This document shows, in pieces, positions 7,127 through 14,476 of a DNA stretch of 23,128 nt. This DNA is from JAAYEA01 sp012689325. Its GTDB lineage: Bacteria > Chloroflexota > Anaerolineae > JAAYEA01. A model generated the notes under the pieces. The model was given only the letters and a program-made list of their open reading frames with translations. It did no database searches and was not told where the DNA came from. Location: positions 1 through 23,128 of the forward strand of contig DAITVZ010000073.1 of assembly GCA_036841525.1 (NCBI GenBank), read 5' to 3'. Position numbers and translations under genes: made by a program. The number at the start of each line of letters is the position of its first letter. The stretch's first letter is position 1.

Positions 7127-8173
7127 CTAGGCGACGCGACGATAGTGTACCTCGGACAGCGCGCGCAGCCGCGCGGCGCTGGATTCAGCCGTGATATCGC
7201 GCTGCGGCGTGGCCAGCATCTCGTAGCCGACCATGAACTTGCGCACCGTGGCCGAACGCAACAGCGGCGGGTAAAAGTGCAGGTGAAGATGCCAGGCCTC
7301 GTGCGCCCCGCCATCGGTCGGCTTTTGATGAAAGCCCATCGAATAGGGGAACGAGGTCTCGAACAGGTTGTCATAGCGCGCGGTCACGCGCTGCACGATG
7401 TCGGCCAGGGCATCCCGCTCGGCCTCCTGTAAGTCCAGCAACGACGTCATGTGTCGCTTGCTGAGGACCATGGTCTCGAAGGGCCAGATCGCCCAAAAGG
7501 GCACCACGGCCACAAAGTGGGCGTTCTGCGTCACGATCCGCTCGCCGATGGCCAACTCGGTCTGCACATAGTCGCAAAGCAGGCAGCGGCGCTGAGACTG
7601 CCAATAGGCCTGCTGGCTAGCGTGCTCCTTGAGGATCTCGTTGGGCAGCGTTTCGTTGGCCCAAATCTGCCCGTGGGGGTGCGGGCTGCTGGCCCCCATC
7701 ATGGCGCCCTTGTTCTCGAAAATCTGCACATAGTGGATGTGAGGCTTGGCGCCGATCTCGGCGTATTGCTCCACCCAGGCGTCGACGATGGGCCGGATGT
7801 CCGCCGCGTCCATCTCGGCCAGGGTCAGGTCATGGCGTGGGGTGAAGCAGAGCACGCGACAGAGGCCGCGCTCGCTGCGCGCCAAGAGGAGCCCGCGCTC
7901 ATACTGGGCGGAGGGAGTTTCCTCCAGCAAGGCGGCGTAATCGTTGGTAAAGACGTAGGTGCCCGAATAATGGGGGGTCTCGACGCCTCCCGCGCGGGTG
8001 TTGCCAGGGCACAGGTAGCAGGTAGGGTCATAATGCGGCTTGTCCTCGGGAGCCGTCTTCTCGACCTTGCCCTGCCAGGGGCGTTTGGTCCGGTGCGGCG
8101 AAACCAGCACCCACTCGCCGGTCAGCGGGTTGTAGCGCCGATGGGGGTGCTCCTGCAGGTCGAGTTCGGGCAT
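7127..8173 (-). CDS. galT: Galactose-1-phosphate uridylyltransferase
   Basis: Leloir-pathway enzyme that exchanges UDP-glucose and galactose-1-phosphate for UDP-galactose and glucose-1-phosphate. The 348-residue protein starts with RRYNPLTGEWVLVSPHR, typical of the family. It has the zinc pair CYLC (Cys52, Cys55) with His114 as a further candidate ligand, and the catalytic SSPHPHGQIWA with nucleophile His167. A second His-rich segment near the C-terminus (WHLHLHFYPPL) fits the second HIT-like half. Length matches bacterial GalT. I chose ATG 8173, not 8212, because GAGGAAG lies just upstream and the family N-terminus begins there. A consensus minus-strand promoter is at 8261-8234. It heads an operon with the TIGR01906, HD and hypothetical genes. 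The pathway is well established; co-transcription is inferred from spacing. Confidence 0.95.
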   Translation of the reverse strand: MPELDLQEHPHRRYNPLTGEWVLVSPHRTKRPWQGKVEKTAPEDKPHYDPTCYLCPGNTRAGGVETPHYSGTYVFTNDYAALLEETPSAQYERGLLLARSERGLCRVLCFTPRHDLTLAEMDAADIRPIVDAWVEQYAEIGAKPHIHYVQIFENKGAMMGASSPHPHGQIWANETLPNEILKEHASQQAYWQSQRRCLLCDYVQTELAIGERIVTQNAHFVAVVPFWAIWPFETMVLSKRHMTSLLDLQEAERDALADIVQRVTARYDNLFETSFPYSMGFHQKPTDGGAHEAWHLHLHFYPPLLRSATVRKFMVGYEMLATPQRDITAESSAARLRALSEVHYRRVA

Positions 8174-8233
8174 GGCTTCCTCGCAGCTCGCATCATGATC
8201 TGAAAAGGCCAAAAGAACCCTTCGAGTTGTCTC

Positions 8234-8261
8234 ATTATACCCTATCCCAACCCTCTGTCAA
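8234..8261 (-). promoter_or_regulatory. Sigma70-type promoter for galT operon (minus strand)
   Basis: Read on the minus strand: TTGACA (8261-8256), 16-bp spacer, TATAAT (8239-8234). Both boxes are perfect consensus. The leader to the galT ATG is about 55 nt. Only two bases separate this -35 from the -35 of the divergent plus-strand promoter. Confidence 0.8.
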
Positions 8262-8263
8262 GG

Positions 8264-8292
8264 TTGACACAATGACCGATCCTGCTTATAGT
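8264..8292 (+). promoter_or_regulatory. Sigma70-type promoter for the PRPP-synthetase-like operon
   Basis: TTGACA (8264-8269), 17-bp spacer, TATAGT (8287-8292). The predicted transcript start near 8299 leaves a leader of about 50 nt with AGGGAAGAG before ATG 8350. It is back-to-back with the galT promoter: the two -35 boxes form the 14-bp palindrome TGTCAAGGTTGACA (8256-8269). Confidence 0.75.
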
Positions 8293-8349
8293 GTGTTCGT
8301 TGGGCTGGCGGCCTGCCGCGCCAGCCAGTCGAGTGAAAGGGAAGAGAAC

Positions 8350-9537
8350 ATGGCCAACAGCGCTAGCAATCGTGAGGAACCTCCGCTGTACCCAGTCGCC
8401 CCCTTGGGGATCATCGCCCTGGAGGGGGCGGAGGAACTGGCCAATCTGATCGACCACCACATCTGGTGCCGGCGCCACCGGATCGCCGAGGATGACCCGG
8501 ATTACATGCGGGTGTTCGGCTCGCAGCGCGATTCCTTCCTCGTAGCCACCCGGATCGTCCGGTTCGCCAATGGCGAGGCCAAGGCGCTGGTCGAGGAAAC
8601 CGTGCGCGGCTATGACGTGTATATCATCACCGATATGGGCAACTATTCCCACAGCTTCAAGATGTTCGGTTTGGATTGCCCCATGAGCCCCGACGATCAC
8701 TTTCAGAACCTGAAGCGCACCATCTCGGCCATCGGCGGCAAGGCCTATCGCTTGACGGTGATCATGCCCATGCTCTACGAGGGGCGCCAGCATGAGCGGC
8801 AGACGCGCGAGTCGCTGGATTGCGCCGTGGCCCTGCAAGAGCTAGAGCATCTGGGCGTCAAGAACATCATCACCTTTGACGCGCACGACCCGCGGGTGCA
8901 AAACGCCATCCCCCTGAGCGGGTTCGAGACGCTCTTCCCCACCTATCAGATGCTCAAGGCCCTGTTCGAGAAGGAAAAGGACCTCAAGCTCGACAAGGAC
9001 CACATGATCGTCATCAGCCCCGACGAGGGGGCCATGAAACGCAGCCTGTACTATGCCAGCATGTTGGGCGTGGATGTGGGCGTCTATTACAAGCGCCGCG
9101 ACTATACCCGGGTGGTCGATGGGCAGAACCCCATCATCCAGCACGAATTCCTGGGCAGGGACGAGGACGTGGCCGGCAAGGACGTGCTGGTCTGCGATGA
9201 CCTCCTCTCCTCCGGCGGCTCGCTGCTGGATATCGCCCAAGACCTCAAGGGTCGCGGGGCCAAGCGCATCTTTGTGGCCGTCACCTTTGCCCTCTTTGTC
9301 AGCGGGCTGAGCCAATACCAGGCCGCCTATGAGCAAGGGCTGATCTCTCGCGTCTATGCCACCAACCTCACCTACCGCCGCCCGGAGCTGAGCCAGATGC
9401 CCTGGTTCGTCGAGGTGGACATGTCCAGCTTTGCCGCCTACCTTGTGGATATGCTCAACCACAACGGCTCCATCAGCCCCTTGTTCGACCCGACGGCCAA
9501 GATCGATGGCCTGTTGCGCAGCTACCAGGGCCGCTAG
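8350..9537 (+). CDS. Ribose-phosphate pyrophosphokinase-like protein
   Basis: A 395-residue homologue of PRPP synthetase, the enzyme that makes phosphoribosyl pyrophosphate from ribose 5-phosphate and ATP. Shared features: a FANGEAKALVEETVRGYDVYII N-terminal strand-helix, an RQHERQTRE ATP-side loop, TFDAHDPRVQNAI in place of the usual DLH-containing segment, SPDEGAMKRS, the KRRDY flexible-loop Lys-Arg-Arg, and the PRPP-binding CDDLLSSGGSLLD. The protein is about 75 residues longer than typical Prs, with an extra N-terminal region and insertions near residues 240 and 330. I chose ATG 8350 because AGGGAAGAG precedes it and the in-frame codons upstream overlap the promoter. It heads a probable operon with NIF3-like, DegT-like and deacetylase-like genes. 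It may be a divergent PRPP synthetase or a specialised relative; activity is not certain. Confidence 0.82.
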   Translation: MANSASNREEPPLYPVAPLGIIALEGAEELANLIDHHIWCRRHRIAEDDPDYMRVFGSQRDSFLVATRIVRFANGEAKALVEETVRGYDVYIITDMGNYSHSFKMFGLDCPMSPDDHFQNLKRTISAIGGKAYRLTVIMPMLYEGRQHERQTRESLDCAVALQELEHLGVKNIITFDAHDPRVQNAIPLSGFETLFPTYQMLKALFEKEKDLKLDKDHMIVISPDEGAMKRSLYYASMLGVDVGVYYKRRDYTRVVDGQNPIIQHEFLGRDEDVAGKDVLVCDDLLSSGGSLLDIAQDLKGRGAKRIFVAVTFALFVSGLSQYQAAYEQGLISRVYATNLTYRRPELSQMPWFVEVDMSSFAAYLVDMLNHNGSISPLFDPTAKIDGLLRSYQGR

Positions 9538-9602
9538 GGGCCGCCTGCACAAAACAAGCCGCCGCTCTGTTCGAGCAGCGAGACAAACGCCGGAGGGACA
9601 CC

Positions 9603-10397
9603 ATGACCCCTGAAGACCTGGCCCGCTATTTTCGCGAACGTTCGCCCTGGATGAACCGTCCCCACTCGCCCGACGGATTCAAGGTCGGCGACCCGGCCCG
9701 GCCCCTCACCAAGGTAGCGGTCTCCTGGAAGCCCAACTGGGAGGCGTTGCGCCGCGCCGTGGAGCTGGGCTGCGAGATGTTCATCGGCCACGAGTCCATC
9801 TTTGTGGACGCCACCGTCGGCAGCGAGTTCGACCCGCCGCAATATCACGAGCTGGAACGGGACAAGGCGCAATGGATCCGGGAGAGCGGCCTGTGCATCT
9901 ACCGCTGCCACGACACCATCGACTATTGGCCCGAGATCGGCATCCGCGACGCCTGGGCCAAGGGGCTGGGCTTCTCCCAGCGCGAGGTCCCCGACCCGTT
10001 GGGCCCCTATGCCCTGTGCCACCTGCCGCCCACGCCACTGCACGCGCTGGCCAACCAGATCGTGCGCAAGATCGCGCCGCTGGGCCAGAATGGCGTGATG
10101 GTGATGGGCGACCCGGAGCGTCTGATCCACACCATCGTCACCGGCACGGGGGCCATCACCCGGCCATTTGAGATGCATCGCTACCAGCCGGATTGCTACC
10201 TCATCACCGAGGACTATTTCCGCGTCGTGCGCGAAGGCGAGTGGCTGCGCGAGATCGACGCCGCCATGATCATGGTCAACCACGGCGTCTCGGAGGAATG
10301 GGGCATGCAGGCCTATTGCGCCCATCTGCAGGCCACCTTCCCCGCTATCGAGTTCGTCTTTATCCCGCACCCATGCCTCTACCGCATCCAGGTGTGA
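9603..10397 (+). CDS. NIF3-like dinuclear-metal-center protein (divergent)
   Basis: A 264-residue protein related to the NIF3/YbgI family, toroidal hexamers with a two-metal site whose role is unsettled. Residues 37-67 (VAVSWKPNWEALRRAVELG, then IGHESIF) follow the family pattern of a strand, a helix and a histidine motif. The usual adjacent histidine pair is replaced here by His63-Glu64. The C-terminal metal motif appears as NHGVSEEWGMQAY, comparable to the family GHxxSE segment. The start has GGAGGG seven bases upstream. It lies 65 bp after the PRPP-synthetase-like gene and 16 bp before the aminotransferase, so it is probably part of that operon. Assignment rests on pattern recognition rather than a search. 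Confidence 0.7.
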   Translation: MTPEDLARYFRERSPWMNRPHSPDGFKVGDPARPLTKVAVSWKPNWEALRRAVELGCEMFIGHESIFVDATVGSEFDPPQYHELERDKAQWIRESGLCIYRCHDTIDYWPEIGIRDAWAKGLGFSQREVPDPLGPYALCHLPPTPLHALANQIVRKIAPLGQNGVMVMGDPERLIHTIVTGTGAITRPFEMHRYQPDCYLITEDYFRVVREGEWLREIDAAMIMVNHGVSEEWGMQAYCAHLQATFPAIEFVFIPHPCLYRIQV

Positions 10398-10413
10398 CCA
10401 TAGGAGGATCACG

Positions 10414-11792
10414 ATGACCGAACGCAAACCGGACCGCCAGAGCGGGCTGTTGGGCGGGCTGCAGGCCACCACCCGCGCCCAGGGCCGCGGCGAGCCCAAG
10501 ATCGGCGTGGACGAGTTCATGTCCGTGGCCGAGCGCTTTGGCTTTTCCCCCGCCACGCTCGCCAAGATTCGCGCCGCCGCGGAGGCCGAGGACATGGGCG
10601 AGGGGCCGTTCCTGGCCAACTATTACGCCAAACTCCCCGAGACCAAGGTGCAGGCCATGGAGCGCGTCGCCCGCGAGATGTTTGGGGTGAAATACGCCAT
10701 CGCCCTCAGCTCGGGGACCGGGGCGCTGCATAGCGCCTTCGTCGCGGCGGGGGTGGGCCCCGGCACCGAGGTCATCTGCCCGGCCATCGGCTTTTTCGCC
10801 ACGGCGGCGGCGGTGGTGCAGTCCAACGGCGTCCCCATCTTTTGCGACGTGGACGAGTCGCTGCACATGGACCCCACCAAAATCGAGGCGCTGATCACCC
10901 CGCGCACGGTGGCCATCGCCCCCACCCACGTCATGGGCGGCGTGGCCAACATGGAGGCGATCGTGGCCGTGGCCCGCAAGCACAACCTGCGGGTGGTGGA
11001 GGACGTGGCCCAGTCCTGCGGCGGCACCTACAAGGGCAAGTGGGTCGGCACCTGGGGCGACCTCGGCTGCTTTAGCATCTCGGCCTACAAGATCGTGGGC
11101 GGCGGCGAGGGCGGCCTGCTCATCACGGACGAGGAGCGGCTCTGGGAGCGGGCCAACGGCCTGGCCGAGTGCGGCGGGCTCTGGCGGCCGGTGCGCTTTG
11201 CCCCGCCGCGCTACGAGGGCGAGCTCTACTGCGGCACCAACTATCGCCTCTCCGAGCTGGAGGCGGCGGTGGACGTGGTGCAGTTGCAGCGCATGCCCGA
11301 GACGGTCGCGCGCTTCCGCGCGGTCAAGCGCCAGGTGCTGGAGGGACTCAAGACCTATCGCGAGATCACCCCGCAGCTCCTGAACGACCCCGATGGCGAG
11401 GTGGGCTATCGCGTGCGCTTCTCCCGCAAACCCTCGAACTGGGAGCCAAGATCGTAGAGGGACTGAAAGCGCTGAGCATCCGCGCCGGGATGCGCGGCCC
11501 CGACGCCCCGCCCGACTGGCACATCTATCGCTACATGTATGCCGTCACGCTCAAGTCGGGCACCACGCCGGACCAGTGCCCTTACGAGTGCCCCCTCTAC
11601 CGCCAGCTCGGCGGCCAGGTGGAATACCACGACGACGACTGCCCGGTGGCCAACGATCTCTTTGACCGCATGATCGACATCCCGCTGAATCAGTGGCACA
11701 TGCCGGAAGACTGCGACAAGCTGGCGCGGGGGATCAACCAGGTGCTCTCGCAGTATTGCACGGAGGATGCCGGCGCGAGGGCATGGCGATGA
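10414..11792 (+). pseudogene. DegT/DnrJ/EryC1/StrS-type PLP aminotransferase, interrupted by a one-base frameshift
   Basis: PLP-dependent enzyme of the sugar-aminotransferase group. Frame one (10414-11457) contains the whole catalytic core: SSGTGALH (phosphate-binding region, about 99-106), VVEDVAQSCGG with Asp197 and Gln200 contacting PLP, and SISAYKIVGGGEGG with the Schiff-base Lys226. Near 11412-11440 the reading continues in another frame (LELGAKIVEGLKALSI to a stop at 11792), which holds the C-terminal small domain including a Cys-containing CPYECPLY segment. One extra T near TTCTCCC (about 11419-11425) would join the frames as VRFFPQTLELGAK without loss. A sequencing or assembly error or a recent mutation is therefore likely; decay elsewhere is not seen. 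Start: AGGAGG ten bases upstream. The stop overlaps the next ATG. The N-terminus (about 65 residues before the first core motif) is longer than usual. Confidence 0.85.
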
Positions 11793-12628
11793 CGGGGCCG
11801 CTCTACATCGCCGCCTATGACACGGAAAGCCCGAGCTGCCTGGAAGCGTTGCGCGCCATCGTGCCGGTGCACGAGCGGCACGGCGTCCCCGCCACCATCT
11901 ACCTCGTGGCGCGCATGCTGGACAGCCAGCAGGCCGAGCTCGTGGCCTTGCTGCGCGACCACCCGCTCTTCGAGATCGCCTGCCACTCGTACACGCACAT
12001 GCTCTTGCACGACGCCGACGAATTTGGCAAGGCCGGCCCGCCGGAGCGCTATCCGGCCGAGATCATCGATAGCAAGCGCCGCATCGAGGACGCCTTTGGC
12101 GTGGCGGTGCGCGGCTTTCGCCCGCCAGTCTGCTCCCCCGAAGGGCTAAGGATCGCCCCGGAGGCGCTGCGGCTGGTCGCCCAGGCTGGGTACGCCTACG
12201 TCAGCTCCATCGCCTGGGGACCCAAGTGGTCGCTGCCCGCCTGGCTGGTCCGCCCCTTCACCTATGCCGAGCAGGGCCACCCGGCGCTGTGGGAGCTGCC
12301 GCCCTGCGGCTGGCACGAGAACCTGCTCAAGGGAAATAACAAGGTCGGCGCGGTGCGCATCGGCCTCTTCCCACCCTACATGCCCGAGACCATGCCGCCG
12401 GGCTATGTCAAGACGCCCGAGGACGAGTTTGCGTATAACAACCGGCCCTTCATCGACCGCGCCATCGCTGAGGCGATGCCGCAGGTCAGCCTGATCTGGC
12501 ACCCCTGGAGCCTGCACCGGTTCGACCCGGCGATGCGGATGCTAGAGATTACCTTCCGCTATGTGCGCGAGCGCGGGCTGGCCGCGGGAACGTTTGGACA
12601 GTTGCAGGCGTTGATTGCCGGAGCATAA
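11789..12628 (+). CDS. Polysaccharide deacetylase-like (NodB-fold) protein
   Basis: A 279-residue protein resembling the NodB / carbohydrate esterase 4 fold. Residues 5-13 (LYIAAYDTE) correspond to the first metal-binding strand, with Asp11 where the family has TFDD. CHSYTH (His66, His70) matches the HSxxH metal motif, and FRPPVCSPEG matches the RxPxG-like active-site strand. A histidine in LIWHPWSLHRF is a candidate general acid. The second Asp of the usual pair is replaced by Thr, so activity or substrate may differ. No signal peptide is seen, so it is probably cytoplasmic, unlike cell-wall deacetylases. I chose ATG 11789 because it forms an ATGA overlap with the aminotransferase stop and has GAGGG upstream; ATG 11783 is two codons longer. 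It is last in the operon. Confidence 0.8.
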   Translation: MTGPLYIAAYDTESPSCLEALRAIVPVHERHGVPATIYLVARMLDSQQAELVALLRDHPLFEIACHSYTHMLLHDADEFGKAGPPERYPAEIIDSKRRIEDAFGVAVRGFRPPVCSPEGLRIAPEALRLVAQAGYAYVSSIAWGPKWSLPAWLVRPFTYAEQGHPALWELPPCGWHENLLKGNNKVGAVRIGLFPPYMPETMPPGYVKTPEDEFAYNNRPFIDRAIAEAMPQVSLIWHPWSLHRFDPAMRMLEITFRYVRERGLAAGTFGQLQALIAGA

Positions 12629-12716
12629 TCCGCCCCGGAGACGCAGAGCACGCAGAGGGAAACGGGCCAGAGCCCGGCGAGCACGGATAGGCACGCGCCG
12701 GGGCTGCTGCGACAAG

Positions 12717-12745
12717 TTGCATTTATGACAAAGGCGTGTTATACT
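12717..12745 (+). promoter_or_regulatory. Sigma70-type promoter for the TPR / L,D-transpeptidase gene
   Basis: TTGCAT (12717-12722), 17-bp spacer, TATACT (12740-12745). The predicted start near 12752 leaves a leader of about 45 nt with GGGGAAG before the GTG start. Upstream, 12629-12716 holds only a short imperfect direct repeat (ACGCAGAGC / ACGCAGAGG) and no gene. Confidence 0.65.
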
Positions 12746-12794
12746 AACCCCATACTAGTTGCATGAAATCAGTCAGCATCGGGGGGAAGTGACA

Positions 12795-14024
12795 GTGGTG
12801 CAAGACCACGACCGTCAAGTGGCGCCTCGGAATGTGGTGCAGCGTGCCTTGCAGGGCGTAAGCGCGGCCCTGTCGGGGAGCCGCTGGCAAGGTGCGGGCG
12901 TGATCGCCCTGGCGGTCCTGCTGTTGGCCCTGGGCGTCCTGGGCGCGCAATGGGCCCTGGGCGATGGCCTCAGCGTCAGCGCCTCGCTGGCCAGCGCCGT
13001 GCCGGGGCTCTTTCCCTCCCCCACGCCCACCGCCACCTCGACCCCCACGGTGGACGAGCAGATCGCCACCTTGCTGGCGGAAGCGGACCAAGCCTGGCTG
13101 GCGCTGAACGCGCAGGAAGCGATCCAGGAGCTGGAAAAGGCACAGGCCCTCAAGCCCGAGCACGAGCAGATTCGGCACCGGCTTTTCGTGGCCCATTCCA
13201 CCCTGGGGCTCAAGCTGGCGGAAGAGGCCCGCTTTGAGGAGGCCCAGCCCCACTTTGAGCTGGCCCTCTCGCTACAACCGGATAACGACCGGGTGCGGGA
13301 GGCCGCCAAGCTGGCCGACAACTATGCCACGGGCGCGCGCTACCTGGAAGAAGAGCAATACGTGCTGGCCATCTCGAACCTGGAGATGGTAATGCTGGTC
13401 AATCCCGACTATCACGAGACGCGGTCGCTGCTGCACCAGGCCTATTACCAGGAGGGGCTGCGCCAGCAAGAAGCCGGGCTATTGTGGCGGGCGAAATCGC
13501 TCTATGAGCGCGCCGTCGAGGTGCTGCCCGGCCAGCAACTGGCCGAAGTGCAGCTCTCGCTGGTTGATTACATGCTGGCGACGCCCACGCCCACCGCCAC
13601 CTATACCCCCACCCCCTCGCCGACGCCCACGGCGACGCCCATCCCCACCAAAAAGATCCTGGTGGACGTCTCGCAGCAGATGTTCTACGCCTACGAGAAC
13701 GACGCGGTCATCTGGGAGTTCGTCTGCTCCACCGGCCGCACAGGCGCGCCCACCCGGCGCGGCGTTTTCCAGGTCCTCGACAAGATCCCCAACGCCTGGG
13801 GCGGCACGTGGAGCATCTGGATGCCGCACTGGCTGGGCATCTATTGGGCCGGGGGCACGGAAAACGGCATCCACTCCTTGCCGGTGACGCTGGATGGTGT
13901 CGAGATCTGGCGCGGCTATTTGGGCACGCCCATGTCCTTCGGCTGCATCGTGCTGGACACCTATGCCGCCCAACTGGTCTATGACTGGGCCGATATCGGC
14001 ACCCCGGTGATCATCCAGGACTGA
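12795..14024 (+). CDS. Membrane-anchored TPR protein with C-terminal YkuD L,D-transpeptidase domain
   Basis: Predicted cell-envelope protein of about 409 residues. One membrane segment (about 35-53, VIALAVLLLALGVLGAQWAL) is followed by a Pro/Thr-rich spacer, then a helical TPR-like region (about 80-265) with repeats such as AQEAIQELEKAQALKPEH and FEEAQPHFELALSLQPDN. A second spacer rich in PTPTAT and PTPSPT follows, then a YkuD domain starting KKILVDVSQQMFYAYE. The catalytic motif is present with His360 (GIHSLP) and Cys384 (SFGCIVLD, where most enzymes have SHGCxR). It may cross-link or modify cell wall, or act on another amine. The start is uncertain: GTG 12795 and 12798 both follow GGGGAAG, and a TTG at 12759 is upstream. 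It appears monocistronic. Confidence 0.83.
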   Translation: MVQDHDRQVAPRNVVQRALQGVSAALSGSRWQGAGVIALAVLLLALGVLGAQWALGDGLSVSASLASAVPGLFPSPTPTATSTPTVDEQIATLLAEADQAWLALNAQEAIQELEKAQALKPEHEQIRHRLFVAHSTLGLKLAEEARFEEAQPHFELALSLQPDNDRVREAAKLADNYATGARYLEEEQYVLAISNLEMVMLVNPDYHETRSLLHQAYYQEGLRQQEAGLLWRAKSLYERAVEVLPGQQLAEVQLSLVDYMLATPTPTATYTPTPSPTPTATPIPTKKILVDVSQQMFYAYENDAVIWEFVCSTGRTGAPTRRGVFQVLDKIPNAWGGTWSIWMPHWLGIYWAGGTENGIHSLPVTLDGVEIWRGYLGTPMSFGCIVLDTYAAQLVYDWADIGTPVIIQD

Positions 14025-14062
14025 ACAGGCCGCGCGGCGGTGTTCGGCGCGGATAACCCAGT

Positions 14063-14091
14063 TTGACTTATTCGGGGATTATGGATATACT
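14063..14091 (+). promoter_or_regulatory. Promoter of the tRNA cluster
   Basis: TTGACT (14063-14068), 17-bp spacer, TATACT (14086-14091), 20 bp before the first tRNA. Both boxes differ from consensus by one base, as expected for a strong stable-RNA promoter. With the terminator at 14559-14609 it brackets four tRNA-like genes. Confidence 0.8.
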
Positions 14092-14110
14092 TGTAGCCGC
14101 AAACCGTCTG

Positions 14111-14195
14111 GGAGGGATGGCAGAGCGGCCTATTGCGGCGGTCTTGAAAACCGTTGTGGGCTTGCCCACCGGGGGTTCGAATCCCTCTCCCTCCG
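14111..14195 (+). tRNA. tRNA-Ser(UGA)
   Basis: Acceptor GGAGGGA pairs with TCCCTCC (14188-14194), with discriminator G. The anticodon loop CTTGAAA gives UGA, reading UCA and related serine codons. The long variable arm (TGTGGGCTTGCCCACC) is typical of class II serine tRNAs. T loop TTCGAAT. CCA is not encoded. A small hairpin (CGCTGT/ACAGCG, 14197-14211) follows directly. Confidence 0.95.
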
Positions 14196-14300
14196 TCGCT
14201 GTGTGACAGCGCCTAGGGGGAGAGGCGAGATCGTACCTCAGGGTGAGCGCCCGTAGGCCAGGAGCCGCCGGCATAAGCCGCTCGGCACATACCGCCAGAT

Positions 14301-14391
14301 GGGGAGGTGCCAGAGTGGTCGATCGGGGCCGCCTGCTAAGCGGTTGTAGGGGCTAATACCTCTACCCAGGGTTCGAATCCCTGCCTCCCCG
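14301..14391 (+). tRNA. tRNA-Ser(GCU)
   Basis: Acceptor GGGGAGG pairs with CCTCCCC (14384-14390), discriminator G. Anticodon loop CTGCTAA gives GCU for AGC/AGU serine codons. A long variable arm is present (GTAGGGGCTAATACCTCTAC). T loop TTCGAAT. CCA is not encoded. The 105 bp between this and the first tRNA contain no gene. Confidence 0.95.
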
Positions 14392-14399
14392 CTAACATA

Positions 14400-14472
14400 G
14401 CCCTCGTAGCTCAGTGGACAGAGCGCAGCGTCGCGGACGCTGAGGCCACAGATTCGATTCCTGCCGAGGGTA
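14400..14472 (+). tRNA. tRNA-Arg-like gene, anticodon position GCG, abnormal arms (possible pseudo-tRNA)
   Basis: Folds as a tRNA: acceptor GCCCTCG / CGAGGGT (G-U at 1-72), D stem GCTC/GAGC with an arginine-like A after GG in the loop, T loop TTCGATT, discriminator A. The anticodon arm is odd. In standard numbering the loop is TCGCGGA, giving GCG but with C instead of the near-universal U33. Bases 32-33 can pair with 37-38, so the arm can close as a 7-bp stem (CAGCGTC/GACGCTG) around GCG. The T stem has two A-C mismatches (49-65 and 53-61), including the usually invariant G53-C61. Identity as arginine is the best guess; function is uncertain. It lies four bases before tRNA-Arg(ACG) and shares its transcript. 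Confidence 0.6.
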
Positions 14473-14476
14473 TCTT

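Noticed and set aside
11400..11440. Programmed -1 ribosomal frameshift in the aminotransferase gene
   Set aside because: No slippery heptamer of the X-XXY-YYZ type and no obvious downstream stimulatory structure; one inserted base restores the family sequence.
12629..12716. Short repeat ACGCAGAGC/ACGCAGAGG as a mobile element end
   Set aside because: Only two imperfect copies, no inverted repeats, no transposase and no target duplication.
12763..12792. Nine-codon leader ORF ahead of the TPR/transpeptidase gene
   Set aside because: It lacks a ribosome site and has no attenuator-like codon run; it probably arises by chance.
13580..13660. Repetitive C-rich DNA that could suggest a CRISPR or tandem-repeat array
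   Set aside because: The repetition is codon-level, from the Thr-Pro linker of the transpeptidase; there are no regular spacers.
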